This document shows, one piece after another, positions 35,643-46,399 of a stretch of 64,000 nucleotides of DNA (position 1 is its first letter; the number at the start of each line of letters is the position of its first letter). Source of the stretch: Angiostrongylus vasorum. Taxonomy: Eukaryota; Nematoda; Chromadorea; Rhabditida; Metastrongylidae. Position numbers and translations under genes: made by a program. Location of the stretch: contig JADANN010000302.1 of assembly GCA_018806985.1 (NCBI GenBank), positions 496,001 to 560,000 on the forward strand, written 5' to 3'. The notes beneath the pieces were generated by a model, which made no database searches, had not been told where the DNA came from, and saw nothing but the letters and a program-made list of their open reading frames with translations.

Positions 35643-35966
35643 CTACCCGTTTTGCCAACGTATTCGTCCCCCGCACGCTTTACAAGAGAAGTCACCGTCT
35701 CTACCGTTGGGGCAAATTATACAGTGCTGCGTTGTACATAGACGGTCATAAAGGCGATTGCGAACTGGTTGGCTTTTTAGAGTGGGTGGTATTTTGATTA
35801 TTCTAACTGAATTCTCTAGACCGGCCCTTCTTAAGCAGCGTGTTATAGCTGCACTTAGTTCGTTTGAGATGAAGGGCAGGATAAACGGGACCTTATTATC
35901 GTTAGAGTTATCGTTTGGGGGGTTTGAACTTTCCTCTGCACCCGTCCCGAAGAGTTTCGTAGCCAT
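35643..35966 (-). pseudogene. PLE copy 3: region before the GIY-YIG endonuclease
   Basis: Reads KVPFILPFISNELSAAITR, then CLRRAGLENSVRI, RNRLYDRLCTTQHCIICP and GRDGDFSCKACGG. This is the Cys-rich connector that precedes GIY-YIG in this PLE family; here the GIY block is deleted and the frame closes in WQNG. The antisense frame at 35,371-35,751 is a shadow of the same region. Confidence 0.7.
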
Positions 35967-36056
35967 TGGAAACGGCTATTTCCCGCGCCAGGTTCCGCGA
36001 TTCTTCCTTCTGCTCTCTTCCTGTGCACACGTTGGTTGCTCTTTGAAACATGTTTC

Positions 36057-36542
36057 TTACAAGCACCCTTCTTGTGTGTGAAGGGTGAAAGGAGAGGTAA
36101 TGAACAAGTATGTTTTAGCTAATTGGCTTTTGATACCATTTCGTAATGTAACCTCTTTCTGATAGGTTGATTTGCACGTTAAGAAATGAAGCCAGTTTTC
36201 CTTTGGTTTCTCTCGGGTGATCTTAATATACTCTGACTGTCCATTCAGTAACTCAAAACATTTGTCCATTTCCTCCTGTGTTGAGCAAATGACCAAACAG
36301 TCGTCTATATACTTACAGTAGAGTAGTGGCCGGAGATCGGTTGCTGGTGCTTCCACTTTAGACATAAATGCGATGTCAAGGCTTAGTGCCAGTCGTTGTC
36401 CTATTGCCAGCCCTCTCGTTTGTGCGTAGTAGCTCCCGGACCATCTGAAGATTGAGCACTCCTTTAAGAGTGCAAGTGCAAGTCCTAAGAGTCCTCCGCT
36501 ATGCAAACCATATTCGAACTCCTTGTACAACACGAAGGACAA
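36057..36542 (-). pseudogene. PLE copy 3: reverse transcriptase fragment with YIDD
   Basis: About 160 codons: ECSIFRWSGSYYAQTRGLAI then RLALSLDIAFMSKVEAP, the catalytic box YCKYIDDCLVI, and TQEEMDKCFELLNGQSEYIK, the RT thumb side of Penelope RTs. The catalytic Asp pair is intact, unlike copy 2, but everything N-terminal is missing, so it cannot work alone. Confidence 0.8.
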
Positions 36543-36757
36543 ATAAACATATATGGCTTCACGGTTCAGCAGTTGATGACCGTGTGAATCCTGTGCGGTT
36601 GGTCTCCACGCAACATACTCAGTGGAAGACTCATAGAAGGCGGTGAGTGTGCAAAGAAGCTATTCTGTGTTCAACGTGATTGAAATCTTGGTTTAGCATT
36701 TTGTTGTTTGGTTATGGAGGTGTTCGGCCGGGTGGATTGCTGTCAAGTTGACCTTTC

Positions 36758-36798
36758 CAGGCTTTGAGGAAGGCGAAATCCGCCGAAACATCAGCTTG
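36758..36798 (+). ncRNA. Hammerhead motif, damaged
   Basis: Stem I CAGGCU (36,758-36,763) / AGCUUG (36,793-36,798) is 6 bp perfect, stem II GGCG/CGCC intact, GAAA intact. C3 is U and the cleavage triplet is AUC in place of GUC. Confidence 0.55.
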
Positions 36799-36959
36799 TT
36801 CTTGAATAAAGAAGAAAATAACACCTCGTGTTTGCTCAACAAGACTATAAAGAATTAGTTGCGCTTCGTCCAAAATCCTTGAAATGACTGGTAAGAAAAA
36901 TTATCTGATGGGCTTATTTGTACACTCAACAAGCTTATCGGGCACTAATTACGAACATT

Positions 36960-37190
36960 CCTTTGGACATTCTTCTTGGCGGTTTGACTTCTTCCTGGTC
37001 AGCAGTTTTTCTCTTTGAAGGTAAGATTTCATATGGACTGAGGGAACAACATATAGTCTGCGCTTTCCAGCTTGGAGAAAAGAACTTTGAAGTATTCCTG
37101 ATCTGGAAGTGGTGTTTCCTTCCATGCTCTTCGTCACAACTCGAACCTCAGAGCGAAGAATCCGAAGTGTTTTTTCTACAGCGGTGATAT
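36960..37190 (-). mobile_element. RTE-clade retrotransposon remnant (RT N-terminal region)
   Basis: Minus strand: LRSEVRVVTKSMEGNTTSR, then HMKSYLQREKLLTRK, aligning with the nematode RTE block EVRVAIKSMKPGTAPGPD ... HMTSYLQKERIPDQW. The catalytic palm is absent. Confidence 0.65.
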
Positions 37191-37697
37191 TAGGGTACGG
37201 AACGGGGAGCGATAATCAAGTCTGTCACAGAGCGGGAAAACTATAGACGTTATGAAGAAGTATCATTTTCGGTTTAGGAGGATACAATCTATCTCAAAGT
37301 CACACGGTTAAGCGAATTCCCTGTCAAGGCACGATTACGTCTCTTCCGGAAGAAGGAATAATCCACGAATGAGACGTGGAAAATTTGCCAAAAACACCGT
37401 TTATAGTATTCAACTGAACGGAGCGAAAGTGAATAAGATGAGCTTTGCAGTGATATATAATGTAATGTGACAGCACACAGTCGAGAAAAAAAAACCGTTG
37501 CCAAGAAATATGCAAAAAAAAGTTGCAGACCTAACATCAGTTTCCGACTACAGCACCAGTATGTTGGGACTATTTATGTGAACAATCGACTACGGAATAT
37601 GTGGACAACAGTGTTGCACAAAAATTATAAAACGAAGCATTATCTGGTTCTGTGATATCTTTTCTGCATAAGCTATTATGATTTTTAATTACCTTGT
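37191..37697. other. Unassigned sequence
   Basis: No gene or repeat family recognised. Confidence 0.45.
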
Positions 37698-38070
37698 CCT
37701 CCCAATAGTTTACCGCCACGTCGTGGGTGGGAGGTGATCCAGGATGTCGGGTTGCGATGTACAGCAGGGGGACTTATACACCCGGAAGGGTCTCCCAAGC
37801 TGAGAAGGAGTCCGGCATTTCCATCAGGAAGCGCAGCTAAAAGTTAACCAATACCAGGATCCACCGCCATCCTGATATCAAACTAGTCACCTGGTGGCAA
37901 ATCCCCCCTTGATCCACAAGGGCGGCGACTGCCGGTGATGGTGACGACCTGGGGGCATAGTTTGGCTAGGGCTGACCTCGAACTTCAGGGAATCACAATG
38001 GCTAAGCCAGCAAATATCCGTAGAATGGAAATTGCGTTGGGGCCTGCACAAGGAAGGGCCGTCCAAATAT
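37698..38070 (+). repeat. Family C repeat, full length
   Basis: CCTCCCAATAGTTTACCGCC with foldback partner GGGTGGGAGG, GTATCAAACTAGTC-like block, ending GGAAGGGCCGTCCAAATATC. Confidence 0.85.
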
Positions 38071-38103
38071 CAAATTACTTGTGAAATCTATTGAGTTGGC
38101 GCG

Positions 38104-38491
38104 TATAAAGGATAGAGGATAAAGGATAAAGGATAAAGGATAAAGGATAGAGGATAGAGGATAAAGGATAAAGGATAAAGGATAAAGGATAAAGGATAAA
38201 GGATAAAGGATAAAGGATAAAGGATAAAGCTCTTGGCGTTGATCAATTCCTGAGGAATGCGCCATGCATTGGGCTTCACTAAGCACTGTTGGAGGTCATT
38301 AAATGTGTATCTGGCCCTCACAATGACTCGTGGTGGCCTGTCGATGTATTGAGTCAGAGCTGCTATCCTCCCAGAGAAATCTGGTACCAATTCGCCGACC
38401 CCGGAGGGATGAAAGGCTTGATGAGGCTTAGGTCCAGGGATCGGTCCCATGTGTATTGCAGAGCGCCTCCGACCACTGTGCCACACGCGTC
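38104..38491 (-). repeat. SINE family A copy with expanded tail
   Basis: Full-length copy. Head at right reads on the minus strand GCGTGTGGCACAGTGGTCGG. The tail has grown to about 125 bp of GGATAAA/GGATAGA units. Confidence 0.9.
38105..38229. repeat. Heptamer microsatellite (GGATAAA)n
   Basis: About 18 tandem heptamers (GGATAAA, some GGATAGA), continuous with the SINE A tail. The repetitive LSFILYP-type open frames over it are artefacts. Confidence 0.95.
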
Positions 38492-38579
38492 TTTTAGTGC
38501 GTATAGCATTGGAATAACGTGGATCATGCATCTTTGAATACATTCCTCACCATAGATCCTTGGATTGTTAAGCTAACAC

Positions 38580-38705
38580 GAAATTGATAAAGTTGACGAG
38601 GTCTTCGTTTTGTTCAGAGCCGATAATCCAAATCGATGTCCACAGCCGTTCATCTTCTCAATGTGCTGTCTTCGTCGTCGTATTGTTTTTCCACGGACAA
38701 TCCAT
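38580..38705 (-). repeat. PLE-related arm (subfamily 4), degenerate
   Basis: Minus strand contains AUCGGCUCUGAACAAAACGA then AGACCUCGUCAAC, a decayed version of the 41.8-kb arm. It is followed by the GATGTCCACAGCCGTTCATC block on the plus strand. Confidence 0.45.
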
Positions 38706-39212
38706 CGTGCAGCAGTCGGTATGATGTTAGCTAGCATATAGCGAATAGACATAGCATAGCCATAGCCATAGCTAGACAATATTTTTCAAACCGACCGTCA
38801 TTTAACCTCGGTAGTAATCCTTAACTCTTGCCATTTGTGCCCCTTCACACTCACCATCACGACACAATGCACTCAGTTTTCCATTCATCGCTGCTTTTGC
38901 TAAGAAACATCACAGCAACGAACGACTTAGAGGACCGCAGGTCATTAGAGCATCATGGGAACCGAATATCTTAACTGAAAACACAATTTCTCAATAACAG
39001 CTAGTGTTAAGTCTTCATTAAACGGCTTCATGGTAGCTTTTATGAGAATTTCAATAAGTGAAACTTTATTAAGGAGTCTTGTAGCCATCGTAACTACGTA
39101 GACATGGCCTTCCTGAATGATTTTCATACTTTAAAGTAATGGTTTTGAACGGGTTCTTCTAACTAAAAACGTTAGTTTCTTGCGAATCTACTTCTATAGA
39201 GTTATATTTCAG
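38706..39212. other. Unassigned; may hold the missing 5' end of COX10
   Basis: A short CATAGC tandem lies at about 38,745-38,775. The start-codon exon of COX10 should lie here or further upstream, but no ATG-donor combination fits the phase of the next exon. Confidence 0.35.
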
Positions 39213-39268
39213 CAGCGGTTAGAAGATTTTATACAACAATACTCCAACTAACGAAGCATCGACCTGAC
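39213..39268 (+). CDS. Candidate COX10 upstream exon (presequence)
   Basis: Follows a TATATTTCAG acceptor and ends at CCTGAC|GTTTAG. It reads AVRRFYTTILQLTKHRPD, basic and hydroxylated like a mitochondrial targeting sequence, and its phase joins exactly to the exon at 39,906. The donor is weak, and the acceptor has a tandem CAGCAG. Inference only. Confidence 0.35.
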
Positions 39269-39609
39269 GTTTAGCAGCCATATCGTAGGTCAAATATACA
39301 ATAACAAACACTTGAGTAATCCCACTTGTTGTGGGGTTACGTTGATTAAGGCTTTTCTTCATTCATCTTACAACACTTCTACCTAACTAAATCTCGTCTT
39401 TTTTCTCGAAACGGATTTGCTACTCTTTTTTTTCAATATTACCCCTATCAGTGCCCACTTTTTCCCAGAAATGTTGCGGAATGGACTTTGTTTCTGTACT
39501 CGACTGAATGTTCGACCATCCACAAGCTCATCCTTTGTTCATACGTCAACACAACCGGGCTCACTGCCAAAGGTATGGATCTTTGTACTTCCTTCTTCTA
39601 TTGACGTCT

Positions 39610-39763
39610 AGGAGGATAGCAGCACTGGCTCGACAAATCGGGAGGTCACCGCGAACTGTTGTAAAGGCCAAATATGCATTCAGTCACCTCCTGCGATGCT
39701 TAATGAAGTCGAATGCATGGCGCATCTCTCAGAGATTGATCGACGCGGAGAGCTTTATCTTTT
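39610..39763 (+). repeat. SINE family A copy, 5' truncated
   Basis: Starts inside the core at GGAGGATAGCAGCACTGG and ends CGGAGAGCTTTATC. 5' truncation is typical of target-primed reverse transcription. Confidence 0.8.
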
Positions 39764-39905
39764 ATTGTTGTGTGAAGTAGTCATGCCTCAACTACTTTTT
39801 CTGACATGGTATAATCCAAGGTGATTGGCGCATTTTCTCTACTCTTTGGGAAAAGTTATTATCGAACAGTGAAGTATTGCTGCTTGAATTAGAATTTTTT
39901 TTAAG

Positions 39906-42900
39906 GCAAAACCGCTAGAGGATGAAATTTCGCCTTTACCACTGCAGAAAATCATTGGACTGGACAAGAGAAAAGTTAGGGAGAAGAAGATTGGCCTACT
40001 GAGTTGGTGTACAGTACTGTTATTGTCAAATGTGACTGAGCAAATTTTTCAGGATATCTTTAGATTATTAGTGAATCCATTTACAAAATTTTCACATCAG
40101 TGAACTCATCATCCGTTTTCTATCAGTTTATTGGAATCTTAACACCTTATCTTAGCACTTTAAAGTTCCTGAATCTTCGTTGGTTCTTTGGACAAAGATG
40201 GAACCTAAGGGATTGTTATCCGCATATTTACAGCTGTCAAAGTCGAAACTAACCATACTTATCACATCCACAGGTACCTTACAACCCGGTGTTCCCGGTG
40301 GAATATTGATGTTTTCTATACCTCTGTTCGTTCTGATCTGGTGAGTAATAGAGTATACTTTAGCTGTTGCGGGATTTCTGATGGCACCTGGAAGTGTTTC
40401 TGCTATTCCTCTTGCTGCATGTATAGTAGGTTTGTAGTTACTTCGCTTTTACTTGCTTGGTTTTCGTTTTGAGTTACTCAAAAATTTGTTCCCGTTTTGA
40501 ATTTTTCCATCCAAAATCCTTTTCATCCTCCCAACGGCTCCCCCGCCTTGTCGTGGCTGGGTGGTGTTCTTGGGTGTCGAGCTGCGTCTTACAGCGGTGG
40601 GATTCATCCCCCAGCAGGGTCTCCCAAGCTGAGGAGGAGTCTGGAGTGTCCATCAGGAAGCTCAGCTAAGAATAAGCCACTACCAGGAATCGCCACCGTC
40701 CTGGTATCAAACTAATCGCATGGTCTACTAGTCCTCTACCTTTAATCATTAGCTTTTTTAGGTACTGCTTTACTCTCGTCTTCCGCAAATGCATGCAACC
40801 AACTGCTTGAAGCACCTTATGATGCGCAAATGAAACGTACTCAACAGCGCGTTCTTGTGGTTCATAGGTCAGTTGACACTTTTTTTTTCGAATGCGTTAA
40901 TCGAATGCTTTCATTTCTTTTTTTGAATGCTTGTTCGTTTCATAGATTTTCTCCACTTCATGCTTTATCATTTGCTGGAGTCACAGGAACGGCTGGTGTT
41001 TATGCCTTGTATATGTATGCGAATCCACTTTCTGCTAGTCTCGGTCTGCTGAATCTTGCACTTTACGCAGGAATATACACACCTCTTAAGCGAGCTCACA
41101 TTGCTTGTACATGGGCAGGTGCTTTGGTAAGATTTAAGAGTTTTCACGTTACAAAGCACTGGAAGTAATCGGTCTAGTTCCATCTGTCGTGCTTTCTTAG
41201 TGAATAGAGCTCCGAGATATTTTGCTTTACTTATTTAATTTGCCTCGTCGATAATCTTTACATTAATATTGCAGAACTATCACTCAAGCGTTGGTCATAA
41301 GCTGCATGCATTTTATATTTGTATTTCAGAAATAAACTTTCCTTTAGCCTTGGTGTGACAAATCAACATGTGTTCAGAGATTTCACGAGGTTGTTACGCA
41401 AGTTTTATTCGGCTAACGTTTCGACGTCTTCGTCTTCATCAAAGTCGATGGCCCGAATTGGTGGTCCACAGTTGTTCGTCTTCGCTACGTGACGTCTTCA
41501 TCTTCATATCGAGTCAGATCTTTCTCAGTGGGACTTCTGCAGTATGGACTGTCCGGAAAAAAAAGTGGTTATCACCGGAGAATCACCGCTATCGGTTACA
41601 ATCGTCCTGCATAAAAAGAGCCTCGCTGGGTGGGCATGCCTCATTCGAGAGATGCTTCACTGAGGATGATCCAACTCTATGCGGAGACGAAGACGCTACA
41701 TCGATGAAGACGCTACATCGAGGAAGCGAACAATTGTGGGCCATCGATTCGGGTCATCGGCTCATATGAAAACGAAGACGTCGAAACGCTAGCCGAATAA
41801 AACTTGAGTAGCACTCTCATGGTGAACACACTCTGTATTTATAATTTTTCTTCAATTCGAAATCTTTTATATGATTTGCGACAACCGGAATTAAAACTAC
41901 CATCATTCAAATTTTGTATCTATTTTTATACACTGCGTTATTTTTTAACAGGTAGGTGCAATACCACCGTTAATGGGATATTCTGCCGCCACTGGAACGA
42001 TTGATGCGTCAGCACTGTGTTTGGCTGCTATTCTATATTCTTGGCAATTTCCTCATTTTAATGGATTATCCTGGAATCTTCGGGGAGATTACAGCAAGGT
42101 TTTTTGTTCTTTTGTCTTTCTCGGTGTTTTTTTGATAGAATAAGTATGGATTGCAATAAAATCCGTAAAGATCCAACCATATCATCTTTGCAACCCCCTT
42201 CGTTATTTAGATTTTTTACTTACTGCCTCTCAAGTTCAGGCTGGTTACCGCGTTATGTGCGTAACCAATGAGCGACTATGTCGTGTAACTTCTCTCCGTC
42301 ATAGCTTGGCTCTTGTCGGATTATGTTCATTTGCTGCACCTTTCACTAACCTTACCACTATTACATTTGCCTTTGGTATGTTGCAGATTTTTTTTTTTTG
42401 GAATGTACTGCGATATCCAAATTACATGCAGATCACCTTAATTATGCGTGTGTGGCAAAATCTTTGTAGAACCAGTGAAGTCAGTGCAAGAGGAAGTTTC
42501 AATTCACTCTGTGAATCAAAAGGTTTCGCTTTGTTGGCGCGTATGACGGAGTGGTCGGAGGCGACCTGCAATACACATGGGGTCGATCTTCAAGCTCCAG
42601 GCCCACCTAGCCCTACATCCCTTCTGGGGTTGGCAAATGGGTACCAGACTTGTCTGGGAAGATAGCAGCACTGGGTAAGCGGCAGATATGCATTCAGTCA
42701 CCTCCAACGATGCTTAATAAAATCGAATGCACGGTGCATCGCTGAAGGATTGATCAATGCTGACAACTTTCTTAGAGCTTTTTGCGAATCAAGGTTACTG
42801 TGAAGTCAAAGTCGTTAAGCGATGTGTTGGTTTTTAAATTCGATAGGATCCATAATAACAAATGTATTGGAACCTTTTTAAAAAGGCTTTTTCTGAGACA

Positions 42901-43231
42901 TTTCCTTATATTTGGTCTATATCAGATTCGCTGCCGGTAAATTTCTACATGTGTTGGCTAGCATACAAATTTTACAAAGCTCCAGATGCCCAGAATTCTC
43001 GCCGATTATTCTTTTACAGGTTAAACACTGTATATATGTATATTTATGTATACGTATTATTTTTTGTTTGTTTTGTAATATTCCGGCATATATGTTTACA
43101 GCTTATTCTACCTGCCGTTGGTGTTGATTCTTATGGTTATAAGCAACTACGGGAGAAATGATGCACGAGATGCATTCATTTCTGAGCGGATACAATGGTT
43201 CCGGAGTTTTAGGAATAGTAGCGGTTTTTGA
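39906..43231 (+). CDS. cox-10: Protoheme IX farnesyltransferase (heme O synthase), mitochondrial, COX10
   Basis: Transfers a farnesyl group to protoheme IX to make heme O, precursor of heme A for cytochrome c oxidase; a multi-pass inner-membrane enzyme of the UbiA family. Exons: 39906-39974, 40156-40273, 40364-40429, 40762-40867, 40946-41126, 41952-42098, 42240-42375, 42926-43019, 43102-43231 (stop TGA 43229-43231). All GT-AG, phases compatible, 348 residues from the first listed exon (family length about 390-440, so roughly the presequence is missing). [16 protein letters not shown] (about 43-58) opens the domain. [15 protein letters not shown] (97-111) is the conserved polar NxxxD-type prenyl-diphosphate loop. 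YTPLKR is at 164-169, [14 protein letters not shown] at 182-195 and SWQFPHF at 210-216. The end [17 protein letters not shown] lines up with human COX10 without gaps. Introns contain family C, a PLE-related foldback and SINE A. Confidence 0.93.
40526..40724 (+). repeat. Family C repeat, 5' half (COX10 intron)
   Basis: CCTCCCAACGGCTCCCCCGCC to CTGGTATCAAACTAATCGC; ends 38 bp before the next exon. Confidence 0.8.
41372..41822. mobile_element. Foldback element with hammerhead-derived arms (COX10 intron)
   Basis: Left arm CGCAAGTTTTATTCGGCTAA plus CGTTTCGACGTCTTCGTC; right arm is its inverted copy, GACGAAGACGTCGAAACG-like near 41,775-41,795 followed by CTAGCCGAATAAAACTTG. In RNA, the right arm keeps stem I UCGGCU/AGCCGA and stem II GACG/CGUC. 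The core reads CAUAUGA in place of CUGAUGA. The left arm, on the minus strand, reads UUGAUGA, stem II, GAAAC, GUU. The 300-bp middle has no coding sense. Lies between COX10 exons 5 and 6. Confidence 0.7.
42536..42770 (+). repeat. SINE family A copy (COX10 intron)
   Basis: GGCGCGTATGACGGAGTGGTC head, GGGGTCGATCTTCAAGC, core blocks with a deletion around 42,675, ending GGATTGATCAATGC. Same strand as the gene. Confidence 0.8.
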
Positions 43232-43362
43232 ATTTGTTCATTGTCTGGAAAGTCTTTCTGTATCTAGTCCTCTTACCCTCTAAGTGCCTTTCTTATTTCT
43301 ATACATATGTTCTTACGAACTGCTCTCTTTTAGCTGACGCGAGTTTGGTATAGACTTCTTAT

Positions 43363-43656
43363 TCTTGTTTTTGTCGTTGTTCAGTGGTTGTCGTTTCGGC
43401 GACTTCGGTTTCCTCAGAGCCATGGTATTGGACCATCCCTGTGTTGTTCACAGCGATGAAGTTTACAAGAGGTGTTGCTTCTAAGTATAAACATCTGATA
43501 TTTGTTTCATAGCAGAAATCCGTGCTAATGTGACAATGTAATGTCACGCGATCATCCCTCATGAGCAACACACAGGCGGTCCAACGACAAGACTCCAGGA
43601 AGGGCGAAGTCGCCAAAACGTCAACCATTGAACAACGACAACAACGACAATAAGAA
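43363..43656. mobile_element. Foldback element just downstream of the COX10 stop
   Basis: Left TTGTCGTTGTTCAGTGGTTG / TCGTTTCGGCGACTTCGG and right CGAAGTCGCCAAAACGTC / AACCATTGAACAACGACAAC are inverted copies about 55 bp long around 180 bp of unrelated sequence. The arms keep the GGCGA...UCGCC stem II and AAAACGUC of the hammerhead-derived arms but not the CUGANGA box. It may lie in the COX10 3' UTR. Confidence 0.6.
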
Positions 43657-45192
43657 CATCTATACCAACCTCGCGTAAGCTAGAAGAGAGCAGTTTTTAA
43701 GAATATGTTGGCATATCAACATATATCGATTGTTATGTCGTGGTGTATAGGAAAATCTTTTGACGTTGTTGTTCTATGAAGCGCTCTATAAGGAGCCGTT
43801 GGTTTCAGGACAATTTTCGTAAATGCATTTATTTTCTTTCATTTTTGTTATTACTTTTTATAAGAATACGTCTTTGTCAAAACAGTAACTCAAGCCACTC
43901 ATGTATCAGATGTTTTTTCGAAGTTTTTATTTTACCTTAAGAGGAAAATACGCTAGTTTGACGTATTTCTACGCTTTCTACTGTTTGGTTTCTGCTTGAT
44001 GTTCCTTCGAATGCTGTTTATCAAAGTTGACGATTCATAAGAACATCAGCATAATGCTTCATGGCTGCTGTTTACACTATAGTTTTGTATACTGCACAGT
44101 AGTCACTCACTACTGCAGTAGAACTTCCTTCAATCTTTCGATGCTCGGACTGCTGCATTACCGATGAATCAATTCATCGGTACATTACCACTTTCGTTAT
44201 CAATCATTTTAGATTGGTTGTATGATAATGGTAGAGACCATGAGTAAGCAGGGATTTTGGAAACGTTATGTTCGATTTACAAGCTCCGTTTGTAAACTGA
44301 GGAATGCAGTGGAAATCCTGCAGAATATATATGCCTTTACCATATATTCCTTTTGTTGACAGCTATATAAAGAAACAAGCTGTGACTAGGGTTTCATAGG
44401 TTTAGGATTTAGTGGCGTTCATAATAGGCCGTGTCTGTTCAAGTATTTGAATTTATTTCACTCTTCGCTTCCATCTCCTGCCATTTCTCATTGAATTGTC
44501 ACAATTTCAAAAATTGGGAAGCTAAACATGCGAAATTAGAGATAAGGGCCATCGAGCTCTAAATTATCTTGTGTTTAGCCATTTAGTGGCAGTATAGAAG
44601 GTTTAGGAGCATTTGCCATTTTGTTTTTCTATTAGCTCAATAGTTGTTTTGTACAGGACGTTTCTAGAACGTAGTAATGTTAATGTTGTTGTTAGAGTTT
44701 TTAAGGTTAGCTTTAAGCTATACCATGTTTTCTGATATTTTCAGTAGATCGAGGACTATGTTGTTCTGTTGGAATGAAGAGTATTGTTACTGGTCGATTT
44801 TTTTTTAATATGGAGGTGATTGTCCATTCTATTTCACAATTCGTTTCTATCGTAAATGTGTATGATTCATTCATTATTCGAGAAACTTCTAGAAACAGAT
44901 ATTTTAATAAGTGGGGAAAGCATTTATTCTCCTTTTGTTTCTCTCCCGCAAGTTCCATTGATTTTTTCTTGTGAGAACTCCAGTTTCCGACTTTTTGCAG
45001 ACCACTCACTTTTTAGCTTTTTTGAAATCGTTCTTGCCATTTGCTGTTTGGTTTTTTCACGTTTACTTTGCTCTGGTTTCATGCGGTTCGACGTGAAGTA
45101 TTGTCCAGTCATAGCATTCGAAGTTTTGATTCCATTCGATAGATTCTCTCGATTCTTCGAATATGTCAATTTATATGAAATTGGGGACTATT
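43657..45192. other. Unassigned intergenic sequence
   Basis: AT-rich. No exon, RNA gene or window repeat family recognised. Confidence 0.45.
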
Positions 45193-45290
45193 TGTATAAC
45201 TATAATGATGCTGCGACATTCGCAGAATTCTGGACCACAATTGTCCGGTGAGGGGAGGGGGTATCGAACGCGCTATCTGTTCCCTATCCA
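45193..45290 (-). repeat. Family B repeat fragment
   Basis: AACTATAATGATGCTGCGAC, GCAGAATTCTGGACCAC and GTATCGAACGCGCTATC match the left end of family B. Confidence 0.6.
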
Positions 45291-45738
45291 TGTAGTATTT
45301 TCTGTGTATACTGGGATGTGTGCATAGGGTTTTTCACCTATCCTTTTGTTGTTTCTTGTAATCTTATCGGAGATTGTCATTGCATCCACGAATTCCTATA
45401 ATACAGAATTCTATTCCTATAGAACTGTGTACAGTCCAGGGACGTGTTTTGGTTAAGGTTAAATATCCTCTTTACATCAAATCCCCTTAGTTCAAATGTG
45501 TTTACACAAATGATTCTCGTTATCGCTCAAATTCGCCACATTCGTAATTGAATCTTTACTCTTAAGTTTTTCTATTGATTACTGAGTCATCTGGATTCTG
45601 TGATTGAGATGCGTCAATTTCTTTTATTTGCGACAAATGTTAGCACTAGGTTTGAATGCCCAATTCGGACTATGGTTCTATTTAATCGCTTTTTATTTTA
45701 TGCCTGTTCTTTCTTCATGGAAGAATGTGATGTGAAAA

Positions 45739-45889
45739 ATAACCACAATGGTGCTGAGATATTTGCAAAACTCCGAACCCCGTTAGCTAAATTTAGCCCC
45801 CCGGAAAGGGTAATAATGGCGAGTTCAATCCTCACCGCAGACACCAGCGGTCCGGAGTTTTGCAAATACCTCAGCATCATTGTGGTTAT
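45739..45889. repeat. Family B foldback (palindromic) element
   Basis: Left AATAACCACAATGGTGCTGA / GATATTTGCAAAACTCCG and right CGGAGTTTTGCAAATACCTC / AGCATCATTGTGGTTAT are inverted copies of the same family B end, with only about 75 bp between. Ideal long hairpin. Confidence 0.8.
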
Positions 45890-46399
45890 GATTCTATTCT
45901 CCTTAAGTATTGGAATAGAACTGTCTTAGCTGGTAATAAGGATTAGGGATTCCATGCAAACAGAGCGTTTTAGATAAAATCGTTTTAATACTTGGATACA
46001 TATGAGGATTATCAGTGTAGAGCACGAGTTGGTTTCAAAAAATTACAAATGTGTGCTGAATGTATTTCTTTTATTCTATCAAATGGTGTACGATCATATC
46101 ATTGCCATCATTAAAGTTTCCGAGATTCGAAAGGGACTCATAGGATTGCCTGAACTTTCAGGCTTCCTCTGATAGCAGCTCGCATAAATATCAAGTAGGA
46201 TTTTTAGGACTAAAGAAGATTTTTTGCAGAGTACCATGGAACAGACGGGAATAAAAAAATACTGAAAGCACCTCAAAAAAGTGCCAGTGGGAAAAGCTAG
46301 AAAGACCTGACAGATACAGTTATCGCCCATGTTTTACTCTGTGCGGCTGCTATCCATTAACTAACTTAAATACTTACAACAAATAAAACGGTAGGTGTT
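45890..46399. other. Unassigned sequence
   Basis: No gene or repeat family recognised. Confidence 0.45.

Larger units (their letters stand above)
34818..36857 (-). mobile_element. Penelope-like element, copy 3, with inverted arms
   Basis: Inverted arms 34,818-34,985 and 36,690-36,857 (TTGTTGAGCAAACGCGAGG, and its counterpart CCTCGTGTTTGCTCAAC) each hold a damaged hammerhead. A family B repeat has inserted at 34,991-35,250. The body carries, on the minus strand, the RT part (36,057-36,542) and then the endonuclease end (about 35,370-35,966). The 5' part of the RT is deleted. Confidence 0.85.

Noticed and set aside
35371..35751. 126-codon plus-strand open frame
   Set aside because: Antisense of the PLE copy 3 endonuclease connector.
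38104..38230. CRISPR array or regulatory iterons
   Set aside because: Heptamer tandem repeats without spacers, continuous with a SINE tail in a eukaryotic genome.
38002..38543. Proteins with repeated LSFILYP units
   Set aside because: They are translations of the (GGATAAA)n array and the SINE A body.
42862..43161. 99-codon open frame as a separate small protein
   Set aside because: It reads through the introns flanking COX10 exon 8 (42,926-43,019); the spliced frame is the real one.
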